Source: Streptomyces yangpuensis
GTDB lineage: Bacteria; Actinomycetota; Actinomycetes; Streptomycetales; Streptomycetaceae
DNA: 64,000 nt
NCBI RefSeq assembly: GCF_001005295.1
Contig: NZ_LBMK01000008.1
Span: 1-64,000, forward strand
Direction: 5' to 3'
Positions within the stretch are counted from its first letter, which is position 1; each line of letters opens with the position of its first letter. Position numbers and translations under genes: made by a program. Positions 34,547 to 42,569 of the stretch are shown piece after piece. Under the pieces are notes generated by a model. The model had not been told where the DNA came from and did not search any database. It saw only the letters and a program-made list of their open reading frames with translations.

Positions 34547-35768
34547 TGTCCGCGCCGAAGTACGAGCTGTAGGAGACGTCGGGCCGGTCCCCGCCCGTCT
34601 TCCATCCGCCGATCACGCCCACCACGTCGCCGGTCCCGGTGCGCCCGTTGAGACGGAGCAGGAACGGGCCGCCGCTGGTGCCGCCCGGGTAGCCGGTGCA
34701 GGCGATGCGCAGGAACGAGCCCGGGATCCGGGAGTCGGTGCTGGTGTACTTCGTCGTCCGGTTCACGCACAGGCGGGGCCGGGCGGCGGTGGACGGGTGT
34801 CCGATCAGCGTGGCCCGCGCGTGTGCGTAACCGGCGCCGGTGACCAGCCGGTTGCCGCCCACCACGTCCTGGACGCGGAACCCCTTCGGGCCGGGTCCGA
34901 CCTGCGCGAAGGCCACGTCGAGGGCGGCCGCGCGGTTCACACCCTGGGTGCGGTAGCGCTGGTCGATCCAGATCTTGGAGCGTCCGGCCGCGGAGCGCAG
35001 GACTGGGAACATGCCGAACGGCCGGGGCCTGGCCCGTGTGTACTGCGGTACGAAGGCCACCTGCTGGGTGTCGGCGCCGGTCAGGCAGTGGGCGGCGCTG
35101 ATGATGAGGTTGCGGCCGGGGGAGGCGACCACGCTCGCGGTGCAGAAGTAGGAGCCACCGCCCTTGACGAGGAACATCCGGCCGACGACCGGGAGGCCGC
35201 CGAAGTCCTGCCCGACACCCGGGCCGGCGGCGGGAATCCGGGGGAGGGCCGGACGTACGGGGGCGGGCGCGGGCAGGGTGACGGGCGTCGGCGGGGTGGG
35301 CGTCGGCGGGGTGGGCTTCGGCGTCGGGGCGGTGGGGGTGGCGGACGGGGCAGGGGCCGCGTCCGGGCCCGGCTCCGGGTCCACGGGGCGGACCGGTTCC
35401 TCGGGCTCTCCCGGCCCTCCCGGCTCGTCCGGTCGGAGCGGCGGGAGAGGCGGGGCGGGGGCGACGGGCGCGATCGGCACGGGCGACCCGGGAGCCGGGG
35501 GGTTCCAGGGATCCACGGGAGCCTGGCGATCCGCGGGCGGTTCCGGGGCGACCGCGTCCCGCGGTGCCGTGGCCCGCCGCCCCGGAGGGCCGGGCGGCAG
35601 CGGGCGGGCCGATGCCATCCGCTCGGGCGTCCAGAAGGACTCCGCCTCGTGCGCGCCCCAGCGGCCCGCGGCCACCGGAACCGCGCCCCCCGCCTCGGCC
35701 ACGGGCAGCGGCCCCGCGGACACCAGCAGGGCGGCCGCCGCCGCGGCCACCGTCAACGTACGTCGCAT
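34500..35768 (-). CDS. Secreted trypsin-like serine protease with Pro-rich linker
   Basis: A 422-residue exported protein. ATG 35768 follows GGGAG by eight bases and starts a signal peptide (residues 1-26). Residues 55-185 form a long Pro-rich spacer ('PTPKPTPPTPTPPTP'), and the chymotrypsin-fold domain follows with His227 (SAAHC), Asp284 (ALDVAF) and Ser365 (GGTSGGP). Cys209/Cys228 flank the His as a likely disulfide. The usual GNSGGP reads GTSGGP, as in glutamyl-endopeptidase-like relatives. The long linker suggests attachment through or to the cell wall. The gene begins 12 bases after the stop of the FAD oxidase gene, so the two exported proteins share an operon. Confidence 0.88.
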   Translation of the reverse strand: MRRTLTVAAAAAALLVSAGPLPVAEAGGAVPVAAGRWGAHEAESFWTPERMASARPLPPGPPGRRATAPRDAVAPEPPADRQAPVDPWNPPAPGSPVPIAPVAPAPPLPPLRPDEPGGPGEPEEPVRPVDPEPGPDAAPAPSATPTAPTPKPTPPTPTPPTPVTLPAPAPVRPALPRIPAAGPGVGQDFGGLPVVGRMFLVKGGGSYFCTASVVASPGRNLIISAAHCLTGADTQQVAFVPQYTRARPRPFGMFPVLRSAAGRSKIWIDQRYRTQGVNRAAALDVAFAQVGPGPKGFRVQDVVGGNRLVTGAGYAHARATLIGHPSTAARPRLCVNRTTKYTSTDSRIPGSFLRIACTGYPGGTSGGPFLLRLNGRTGTGDVVGVIGGWKTGGDRPDVSYSSYFGADIRKLYEKAVAGAKAP

Positions 35769-35780
35769 GCCGGACACTCC

Positions 35781-37331
35781 CTAAACGGCCTGGGGGAAAC
35801 GGAAGAGCCGGTCCGGATCGTGGGTACGCCGGACCTCCTCCAGCCGGGCGAGGTTCGGGCCGTAATAGGCCTCGCGCCAGCCGCTGAGCTTCGGGTCGAT
35901 GTAGTTCTGGTAGGCGCGGCCGCTCGCCCAGGGACGCAGGTCCCGCCACAGCCCGTCGAGCCAGGCCTCGTGCCGGGCCACGTCGGCCGCCGGCGCGGAT
36001 CCGGGCCAGTGCACGAGGTACTGGCCGAGGAAGGCGCTGTCGCGGTGCACGAAGGCGGTGCCGCCGGCCGCGACGCGGTTGACGGCGCCGCCGCAGACCC
36101 CGTCGAACTGCACCACGCCGAGCCCGCCCCGGGGAGCCTCGGCCCCGTACCGCCGGACGGCGTCCAGGACGGTGTCGATCGCCGCGTCCGGCAGTCCCGC
36201 ACCGGCCCAGAAGTCGGAGCGGGCGGCGTAGGAGTCCCTGCCGAGCCGGCCCCGCGGGTCCCGGCCCGGCAGCGTGCCCGGCAGCCGGCACTCCGCGGCG
36301 CTCAGGTCCAGGCACCCGGACATGGCCCGCAGGGTGTCGCCGTGGCTGCGTACGACGACCCAGCTGTCCCGGGGTGCGGCGCCGACCAGGTCGGACAGCC
36401 GTGTCAACTGCCGTTCCAGTTCCGGGCGCCCGTCGAGGCACACCACCCGGAGCGAAGGCACCGTGGCGGCCGCGGCCGCGGCCGCGTCCCCGGCTCCGGG
36501 TCCTGGGCCGGCCTCGACGGTGAACTCCACCTGGCTCCAGAACGGGTCCGGCAGCTCGGTCAGCCAGCGCTGCCAGCCGCGCAGGACGTCCGCGGAACCG
36601 GCGGCCGGCCAGTGGAGTTCCGCGAAGGCGCAGTCGCCGACCGGGTGCGTCCGGAAGCGGAACTCGGTCACCACCCCGAAGTTGCCGCCGCCACCGCCGC
36701 GCAGGGCCCAGAAGAGATCCGGGTCCCGGTCCCGGTCGGCGGAGACCTCGCGGACGGTCCCGTCGGCGGTGACCACCCGCGCCCCGGTCAGCCGGTCCGC
36801 GGTGGTGCCATACGCCCGCGAGGCCAGCCCGAGCCCGCCGCCCAGCGTGAGGCCCGCGATGCCGACGGAGGGGCACAGTCCGGTGGGGACGGACAGGCCG
36901 CGCCCGGCGAGGGCCGCGTGCACGTCACCGAGCCGGGCGCCCGCGCCGATCCGTACGCCGTCCCCCTCGACCGTCACCGCGGCCATCGCCCCGGTGTCGA
37001 GGACCAGGGCGCCGGCCCGCGTGGACCAGCCCGCGTAACTGTGCCCGCCACCGCGCGGCACCACGGCCACGGCCTCGCGCCGGGCGAAGTCCAGGCAGAC
37101 GGCGACATCCCCCGCGTGCGCGGGATAGGCGACCGCGGCCGGTACGACGGCGTCGTAGCGGGGCTGGAACAGCCGCCGGGCCTCCGGGTGGTCGCGGTCC
37201 CCGGGGAGCACCAGCCGCCCGTCGATCCCGCGCGCCAGCGCGCGGAAGTCCGGGCCCCGGGCCGCCGCGCCGACGGTGGCGAGGACGGCCGCGGCCGCAC
37301 CGCCGAGGACCTGGCGCCGATCGAGGCTCAT
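35781..37331 (-). CDS. Tat-exported bicovalent FAD oxidase (berberine-bridge-like)
   Basis: A 516-residue flavoprotein of the PCMH/BBE family. ATG 37331 is preceded by GAAGGAGG. The N-terminus 'LDRRQVLGGAAAAVLAT' is a twin-arginine signal. The FAD domain has His97 (PRGGGHSYAG) and Cys153 (GLCPSVG), the two residues that bind FAD covalently in bicovalent members such as carbohydrate oxidases and GilR. The C-terminal BBE segment 'YQNYIDPKL' and 'YYGPNLARLEEVRRTHDPD' is typical. It probably oxidises a sugar or alcohol outside the cell and releases H2O2. It is co-transcribed with a secreted protease and divergent from a P450. Substrate unknown. Confidence 0.9.
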   Translation of the reverse strand: MSLDRRQVLGGAAAAVLATVGAAARGPDFRALARGIDGRLVLPGDRDHPEARRLFQPRYDAVVPAAVAYPAHAGDVAVCLDFARREAVAVVPRGGGHSYAGWSTRAGALVLDTGAMAAVTVEGDGVRIGAGARLGDVHAALAGRGLSVPTGLCPSVGIAGLTLGGGLGLASRAYGTTADRLTGARVVTADGTVREVSADRDRDPDLFWALRGGGGGNFGVVTEFRFRTHPVGDCAFAELHWPAAGSADVLRGWQRWLTELPDPFWSQVEFTVEAGPGPGAGDAAAAAAATVPSLRVVCLDGRPELERQLTRLSDLVGAAPRDSWVVVRSHGDTLRAMSGCLDLSAAECRLPGTLPGRDPRGRLGRDSYAARSDFWAGAGLPDAAIDTVLDAVRRYGAEAPRGGLGVVQFDGVCGGAVNRVAAGGTAFVHRDSAFLGQYLVHWPGSAPAADVARHEAWLDGLWRDLRPWASGRAYQNYIDPKLSGWREAYYGPNLARLEEVRRTHDPDRLFRFPQAV

Positions 37332-37544
37332 GCCTCCTTCCTGCCACCGTCCGTCCGGATCGCCGCGCAGGCGGGTCCCACGCGCACCGCGGTGCCCCTC
37401 GAACGGCGCATCGCCGAAACGGTTCGACTCGTCCTATGGAAGGACCGCGGCGGTGGGTCGGATCCGGCCCCTCGACCGCTCCCGGACCATCCCGGACCAT
37501 CCCCGGCCCCCCCGGCACCCCCCCCGCCCGGTGAACCCCCGCCG

Positions 37545-37550
37545 TACGCT
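37545..37550 (+). promoter_or_regulatory. Probable -10 box of a leaderless P450 promoter
   Basis: TACGCT ends six bases before the ATG at 37557, and no Shine-Dalgarno sequence precedes that codon. The surrounding 37332-37556 is the divergent promoter region between the FAD oxidase and P450 genes; no dyad operator stood out in it. Confidence 0.4.
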
Positions 37551-37556
37551 GCCCCC

Positions 37557-38756
37557 ATGACTTTTGTGGATCTCACCGCGCACGCCGAGGAGTTCAACGC
37601 CGACCCCTATCCCTTCTACGAGGCCCTGCGCGCCGCCGGCCCCGTCCACCGGCTGGTGCTGGGCGGCGAACGCGCATGGCTCGTCGTCGGCCACCAGGAG
37701 GCCAGAGAGGCCCTCAGCCACCCGGGGCTGTCGAAGAACTGGCTCGGATCGGAACTGTTCGAGGTCACACAGGTCCACGCCGTCGCCACCAACATGCTGG
37801 ACACGGACCCGCCGCACCACACCCGGCTACGGCGCCTGGTGGCCCGCGAGTTCACCACCCGCCGCGTCGAGGCCCTGCGCCCCCGCATACAGCAGATCAC
37901 CGACGGGCTGCTGGACGCGATGGAGGCCCTGCCCGGACGCCGGGCCGACCTGATCCGGTCCTTCGCCGTACCGCTGCCCATGACCGTGATCTGCGAGCTG
38001 CTGGGCGTACCCAACCTGGACCGGGCCCGGTTCCGCTACTGGTCGGGCGAGATCGTCGCCCCGCTCGACGGCGTCGGCGCGGACCCCCGGGTCCTGCAGG
38101 ACATGACCGCGTACCTCTCCGAACTCGTCGCGGACAAGGCCGGGGAACAGGGCGACGACCTGCTCAGCGCCCTCATCAGGACCCGGGACGAGGACGGCGA
38201 CCGGCTCTCCCCGGACGAACTGATCGGGATGGCCTTCCTGCTGCTGGTCGCGGGCCACGAGACCACCGTCAACCTGATCGGCAACGGGGTACGGGCCCTG
38301 CTCGCGCACCCCGACCAGCTCGCCGCGCTGCGTGCCGACCCCGACGGGCTGATCGGCGGCGCGGTGGAGGAGATGCTGCGCTACGACGGCCCCGTGCAGC
38401 ACGCCACGTACCGCTTCGCCGACACCGATCTGGAGCTGGGCGGTGTCCCCATCGAGGCCGGATCCTCCGTCATGGTCGCCCTCGCCGCGGCCGATCGTGA
38501 TCCGGCCCGGTTCACCGGGCCGGGACCCGGGCCCGAGGCGTTCGACATCCGCCGCCCCGGCCCGGGCCATCTGGCCTTCGGCCACGGCATCCACTACTGT
38601 CTCGGCGCGCCGCTCGCCCGCGTGGAGGGCCGCATCGCGATCCGCTCTCTGCTGGAACGTTTCCCTACCCTGGCCGAAGACCCGGCCGCAGGCCCGCCCG
38701 ACTGGCTCCCGGGCACCCTGATGCGCGGCGTGACAAGGCTCCCCCTGCGCTGGTGA
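37557..38756 (+). CDS. Cytochrome P450 (CYP107/CYP105-like)
   Basis: A 399-residue soluble bacterial P450. It has 'DPPHHTRLRRLVAREFTTRRV' (heme propionate contacts), a canonical I-helix AGHETT (232-237), the K-helix EEMLR, and the heme loop FGHGIHYCLGAPLAR with axial Cys348. This set is complete, unlike the P450 at 18123. Such enzymes hydroxylate secondary metabolites or xenobiotics with electrons from a ferredoxin; none is encoded nearby. It is divergent from the FAD oxidase-protease operon. The start has no ribosome site and is probably leaderless. Confidence 0.94.
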   Translation: MTFVDLTAHAEEFNADPYPFYEALRAAGPVHRLVLGGERAWLVVGHQEAREALSHPGLSKNWLGSELFEVTQVHAVATNMLDTDPPHHTRLRRLVAREFTTRRVEALRPRIQQITDGLLDAMEALPGRRADLIRSFAVPLPMTVICELLGVPNLDRARFRYWSGEIVAPLDGVGADPRVLQDMTAYLSELVADKAGEQGDDLLSALIRTRDEDGDRLSPDELIGMAFLLLVAGHETTVNLIGNGVRALLAHPDQLAALRADPDGLIGGAVEEMLRYDGPVQHATYRFADTDLELGGVPIEAGSSVMVALAAADRDPARFTGPGPGPEAFDIRRPGPGHLAFGHGIHYCLGAPLARVEGRIAIRSLLERFPTLAEDPAAGPPDWLPGTLMRGVTRLPLRW

Positions 38757-38771
38757 CCCCGCGCGGCCCCA

Positions 38772-39194
38772 TCAGCCCCGCGCGACGAACCGTGCCAGGT
38801 CCGCGTCACTTCCCCGGGGCAGCTCCCGCACAGCCGCCGCGGGCAGCCCCGCGACGACGGCACGCAACCGCGCTTCGAGCCCCGGGAGCGCCGCCCAGGC
38901 CCCTTCGGGGACAGCGACGGTCGCGAGCAGCAGGTCTCCCTCGTAGAAGCAGGCGTCAAGCAGCGGTTCCTCGGCCAGCCGTCGCACCGCGAGGGGAAGG
39001 AGGAACGGGAGCGCCACCTGCTGCGCGAGGAGGGTGCGCAGGTCGGCCGGCTGCAGTTCGCCGAGCGGGACCCGGCGCAGACCGTGCACCGTGCGGACCA
39101 GCCGGGTCGCGTCGGCGGGCGCGTCCTCCCAGCGCGGCGGGTCGAGTTCGTCGAGTGTGCGGTCGAGGTGCAGCAATGTGTCCATAGGTGCCAT
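38772..39194 (-). CDS. Contact-dependent growth inhibition-type immunity protein (CdiI-like)
   Basis: A 140-residue soluble protein. The N-terminal 'LDELDPPRWEDAPADATRL' and central 'LRRVPLGELQPADLRTLLAQ', followed by 'PFLLPLAVRRL' and 'FYEGDLLLATV', match the CDI system immunity family found in many Streptomyces genomes. Such proteins neutralise a cognate polymorphic toxin. No toxin gene is adjacent, so it appears to be an orphan immunity gene or belongs to a family with another role. Starts at 39194 and 39185 are both possible. It ends 15 bases from the convergent P450. Confidence 0.75.
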   Translation of the reverse strand: MAPMDTLLHLDRTLDELDPPRWEDAPADATRLVRTVHGLRRVPLGELQPADLRTLLAQQVALPFLLPLAVRRLAEEPLLDACFYEGDLLLATVAVPEGAWAALPGLEARLRAVVAGLPAAAVRELPRGSDADLARFVARG

Positions 39195-39339
39195 GGTCTC
39201 GTGGACGGTCGTCGGGGACGACCTGCTGCCGGAGTACCCGGCGGACGTGGCCGAGGCGGACGCGGCGCTCGTCGCGGACGCCCTGGTCGCCTCCTGCGGC
39301 GGACGCCGCCCGGCCGCCGGCGGACCGCCCGACGTCTGA
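39193..39339 (+). CDS. Possible 48-residue acidic protein
   Basis: A short frame starting at ATG 39193, which shares the CATG with the start of the divergent immunity gene. The product is acidic ('VGDDLLPEYPADVAEADAAL') with a basic Gly-rich tail. There is no ribosome site. It could be a real small protein or a chance frame filling the gap before the VOC gene; I recognise no family. Confidence 0.3.
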   Translation: MVSWTVVGDDLLPEYPADVAEADAALVADALVASCGGRRPAAGGPPDV

Positions 39340-39341
39340 GC

Positions 39342-39740
39342 TCAGGGCGCCGGCGGGGCCAGGGGTTCGAGGCGGCGGCGGAGGAGGCAGAACTCGTTGC
39401 CCTCCGGGTCGGCCAGGACGTGCCAGTCCTCCGTGCCGTCCTGGCCGATGTCGACGGGCCGGGCGCCGAGGCCGAGCAGTCGTTCCAGCTCGGCGGCCTG
39501 GTCGCGGTCGGTGGCGTTGACGTCGATGTGCAGGCGCAGCTTGCCGGTCCGCGGGGCGCCGCCGGGACTCAGGACGAGTGTGGGCTGCGGGCCGCCGAAG
39601 CCCGCGCCGGGCGGCCCGATCTCGATGCTGCCGTCGTCCTCGCGGCCGAGTTCGACGTAGCCGAGGACCTCGCTCCAGAACGCGGCGAGCCGTTCGGGCT
39701 CGGCACAGTCCAGGACCAGCTCACTGATGCGGCATGCCAT
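39342..39740 (-). CDS. VOC/glyoxalase-like protein
   Basis: A 132-residue protein of the vicinal-oxygen-chelate fold in its two-module form ('ISELVLDCAEPERLAAFWSE' pattern at the N-terminus; 'WHVLADPEGNEFCLLRRRL' at the C-terminus). The 'AAFWSEVLGY' helix is typical of the actinobacterial glyoxalase-6-like subgroup, which is mostly uncharacterised. It stands alone; its start overlaps the upstream region of the divergent small gene at 39824. Confidence 0.85.
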   Translation of the reverse strand: MACRISELVLDCAEPERLAAFWSEVLGYVELGREDDGSIEIGPPGAGFGGPQPTLVLSPGGAPRTGKLRLHIDVNATDRDQAAELERLLGLGARPVDIGQDGTEDWHVLADPEGNEFCLLRRRLEPLAPPAP

Positions 39741-39823
39741 GGCGGCCAGTCTACGGAGCCGACCCGCCCGCCGGCGGGCATGGCGACCCCGAAAACGGTG
39801 AGCTCCGGGCAGCCGTCCCCCCC

Positions 39824-40138
39824 ATGGCCCCCATGCTGACCCGTGAACCCGACACCCCCGGCGTGCTGATCACCCGTATCGATCTCGCCGCGACCCGGAC
39901 CGCGCTCCAGCAGGCGGTCATGAAGGCGGAGTTCCAACGCAGCGCCGACAACACCAGCTTCAGTCTCATCGACGACACCTGGGACCTCCCCCGTGCCCGG
40001 CACGACGCCCGGTACGCCGACGAGGCGGATCTCCTGTGCCGGCGGGCCGCCGAGGCCAGGGCCTTCGTCGAACGACCCGGCGCCGGATCCGTGCCCGCCC
40101 CCTGCCCGCCGCTGGGCTCGCTCACCTACCCGGCCTGA
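39824..40138 (+). CDS. Small hypothetical protein
   Basis: A 104-residue protein starting at ATG 39824 (a second ATG lies three codons later). It has a helical central part ('DLAATRTALQQAVMKAEFQ') and a charged segment ('ARHDARYADEADLLCRRAAE'). I know no family. There is no clear ribosome site. Third codon positions are strongly G/C, supporting coding. It faces the methyltransferase gene tail to tail. Confidence 0.5.
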   Translation: MAPMLTREPDTPGVLITRIDLAATRTALQQAVMKAEFQRSADNTSFSLIDDTWDLPRARHDARYADEADLLCRRAAEARAFVERPGAGSVPAPCPPLGSLTYPA

Positions 40139-40237
40139 GGCCCGCGCCCCGCCCGACCGGCCCCGATCCTGCCGGCCGGGCCCCGAGCCGCCTGACCAGG
40201 TGGCGCCCCGCCCGCCCCGCCCCGCCCCGTACGCCCG

Positions 40238-40891
40238 TCAGCCCTTGCGGGCCAGCAGAAAGGCCTGCTGCGAGGCCTCGTGCGGGGTCGGCTCGCGGAC
40301 CAGGCGGGCCGCCTCGGCCAGTCCGGCCCCGGCCAGCAGGGCGGCGATCCGGTCGGGCGGTGTCCGGTACACGTCGAGGTCGACCGGATGCCCGTACGCA
40401 TGGTCCAGCCGGACCCGTTCGTCCCCGGCCTCGAAGGCGACCAGGGCGTGCCCGCCCGGCGCCAGCACCCGGGCGAACTCCGCGAACACGCCGGGAAGTT
40501 CCGACGGCGGCGTGTGCCCGGTCGAGTACCAGGCGAGGACCCCGCCCAGCACCCCGTCGGCCACGTCCAGCGCGGCCATCGACCCCACCTCGAACCGCAG
40601 CCCCGGATACGCCCGGCGGGCCACCGCCACCATGGCCGGGGACAGGTCCACCCCGAAGGTCCGTACGCCGAGACCGTCCAGATGGGCCGTCACCCGGCCC
40701 GGCCCGCAGCCCAGGTCGGCGACGGCCCGGCCGGGCCCGCCCCGCTGCCCGCGCACGCACTCGGCGAAGGCCCCCAGCATGGCCCGGTCCAGCGGCTTCC
40801 CGGCCAGATCCGCGCCCAGCAGCCGTGCGCAGTCGACGGCGACGGCGTCGTAGGACGCCCGGACGGAAGCCAGGTACGAGGAAGCTGTCAT
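40238..40891 (-). CDS. SAM-dependent methyltransferase (class I)
   Basis: A 217-residue Rossmann-fold methyltransferase. Motif I is VADLGCGPG (57-65) for S-adenosylmethionine binding, followed by 'TFGVDLSPAMVAVAR' (motif II region, acidic Asp), 'GGVLAWYSTGH' (motif III) and 'FARVLAPGGHALVAFE'. It is a small-molecule methyltransferase of the UbiE/Methyltransf_25 type. The substrate cannot be inferred. It ends up 34 bases from the stop of the siderophore synthetase gene on the same strand, so it could be the last gene of that transcript. Confidence 0.88.
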   Translation of the reverse strand: MTASSYLASVRASYDAVAVDCARLLGADLAGKPLDRAMLGAFAECVRGQRGGPGRAVADLGCGPGRVTAHLDGLGVRTFGVDLSPAMVAVARRAYPGLRFEVGSMAALDVADGVLGGVLAWYSTGHTPPSELPGVFAEFARVLAPGGHALVAFEAGDERVRLDHAYGHPVDLDVYRTPPDRIAALLAGAGLAEAARLVREPTPHEASQQAFLLARKG

Positions 40892-40924
40892 GCCCCTGAA
40901 CAGTAGCCCGCCCGGCGCTCCGGA

Positions 40925-42439
40925 TCATCCTCCGGCCAGCGGATTGGGAAGTTCCGCCCACTGGTCGCCCGGGACGCCCGGGCTCAGCCGCATGAGGGTG
41001 AGCGCCTTCGTGGGCAGCCCGCCCGTCAGCAGGACCTCGGTGTCGGCGGTGGACGGCAGGGCGGTCACCTCCGCGAGGGCCTCGGCGAAGGCTCCGGCCG
41101 AGCCCGCCGTGGCGCCGAGCGCACCCGTCAGCAGGGACCCGAAGAGCTTGCGGCGCAGCACCGTCACGTCGTCCGTGACCAGCCTGCCCGACAGCGGTGG
41201 CACCGGCAGCCCGTGCGCCCGCAGCCGGGCCGGGCTGATCCGGATGTCGGCGAGGTCGCGGTAGACCAGCCGCAGCGGCTCGCCGGTGGGGGAGAGGACG
41301 ACCAGGAGGTTCTGCCCGTGGGCCTCCAGGGCCACCCCGAGTTCCAGTACCCGCAGGCACACCGACAGCACGAGGCGGGCGAACCGCGCCCGCCAGGCCG
41401 CGGACCGGGCCGGCGGGTACGAGGCCAGCGCCGCCACCGGCAGCACCCGCTCGCCCGCGGCGGCATCCGCGTACACCTCCGGCGGCTCGCGCAGCACGGC
41501 CGCGAGGTCCGGGCTGTGCGCGGTGACGGCGCCCAGGGTGCGGGTGATGTGCAGCCGCCCGTCGAGCCGCTCGGCGAGACCCTGGGCGAAGTCGGACACG
41601 GCCGCCGCCGTCTCGATGGAGTAGACCGAGATGTCCCGGACGGAGGAGGTCAGCCGGGCGCTGAGCGCGGTCTTCACGTGCGGGCCGCCGTCGGCGGGTG
41701 CCAGCGTGCGCAGGGCCATCAGCGGATGCGCCGCGAAACCGGGCCGCACCCGCTCGTGCCCCAGGACGTGCGCGGCCTGCCACGGGTGCACGGGGACCAG
41801 GACCCGCCCGGCCTCGCGCAGCCGCGCCGGCCAGTCGCCGGTGACCAGGCACTCCTCGGCGCGTACGGAGACCAGGCCGAGCTCCACCACGGGCCGGTGC
41901 TCGGGCGCGTACGCCAGCTCCTCGGCGACCGAGAAACCGGGCCGGGAGCGGCAGTTGGGGTGGTACGGATGGCCGTCGACCACCCGCTGCTCCCACTCCC
42001 AGGGGACCTGCGCCGGGTGGTCCTCGGCTGCGGGCGGCTGTCCGGCGCGGGAGAGGGCGAGAGAGGCCGTACCGGCGTCCAGCTCGACGGCGAAGTCCTC
42101 CCCGTGCGGAACCCCGAGGGCCCTGACGAGCTGCCCGGCCCGGCGATGGGCCCTGCCGTCGAGCAGCAGTTCGTCCACGTACGGCCGCGTCGCGTACGGG
42201 TCCGCGGGCGGGCCCTCCAGCCGCCCGCCGCCCGCCAGCAGCAGGGCCAGACCGTCCGGCGTCGCCTCCCGGCCCACGACGCACGGCAGGGGTTCGAAGG
42301 CCAGGGCCCGCCACAGCCGGGTGAGCACGGCCGCCCGGGCTCCGTTCAGCGCGGCGGCGTACGGGGTGGCGAGCGCGGGCCGTACGACGGCCAGTTCGGA
42401 GGCGACGGCTTCTTCGGCCGCGGAGGGGGGAAGGTGCAT
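40925..42439 (-). CDS. IucA/IucC family NIS siderophore synthetase
   Basis: A 504-residue ligase of NRPS-independent siderophore synthesis. ATG 42439 is preceded by GGAG six bases upstream. Family hallmarks are 'HPWQAAHVLGHERV', 'HVKTALSARLTSSVRDISV' (ATP and citrate-binding region) and 'LEAHGQNLLVVL' with 'YRDLADIRISP'. These enzymes adenylate a carboxylate such as citrate or succinyl and condense it with an amine or hydroxamate. The gene is divergent from a second NIS synthetase (42570) and is followed by a methyltransferase on the same strand. No hydroxylase, decarboxylase or transporter is nearby, so amine precursors must come from elsewhere. Confidence 0.9.
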   Translation of the reverse strand: MHLPPSAAEEAVASELAVVRPALATPYAAALNGARAAVLTRLWRALAFEPLPCVVGREATPDGLALLLAGGGRLEGPPADPYATRPYVDELLLDGRAHRRAGQLVRALGVPHGEDFAVELDAGTASLALSRAGQPPAAEDHPAQVPWEWEQRVVDGHPYHPNCRSRPGFSVAEELAYAPEHRPVVELGLVSVRAEECLVTGDWPARLREAGRVLVPVHPWQAAHVLGHERVRPGFAAHPLMALRTLAPADGGPHVKTALSARLTSSVRDISVYSIETAAAVSDFAQGLAERLDGRLHITRTLGAVTAHSPDLAAVLREPPEVYADAAAGERVLPVAALASYPPARSAAWRARFARLVLSVCLRVLELGVALEAHGQNLLVVLSPTGEPLRLVYRDLADIRISPARLRAHGLPVPPLSGRLVTDDVTVLRRKLFGSLLTGALGATAGSAGAFAEALAEVTALPSTADTEVLLTGGLPTKALTLMRLSPGVPGDQWAELPNPLAGG

Positions 42440-42456
42440 GCTGGGCTCCGCCTTCG

Positions 42457-42512
42457 GAATGTCGCTTCGAGCTTCGTTCGAATGTCGCTTCACGGGATGA
42501 TCAAGTAATCAT
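42457..42512. promoter_or_regulatory. Repeats in the divergent siderophore-synthetase promoter region
   Basis: A 12-bp direct repeat GAATGTCGCTTC occurs at 42457-42468 and 42480-42491, 23 bp apart (about two turns). Next to it is an inverted repeat ATGAT-N6-ATCAT (42497-42501 and 42508-42512). They lie between the two divergent synthetase starts. None resembles the TTAGGTTAGGC-type iron box, so iron control by DmdR is not evident. Confidence 0.45.
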
Positions 42513-42569
42513 TGCGGATACCGACGATCACGGCCGGTGGTTCCGCCCCGCGGACCTCCTGCCCACCGG

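Noticed and set aside
34797..38756. A 1319-codon frame ending at the P450 stop
   Set aside because: Only the part from 37557 is a real P450; the upstream part is antisense to the FAD oxidase and protease genes.
42440..42569. Iron box in the divergent siderophore promoter
   Set aside because: No TTAGGTTAGGC-like palindrome is present; the repeats seen are different.
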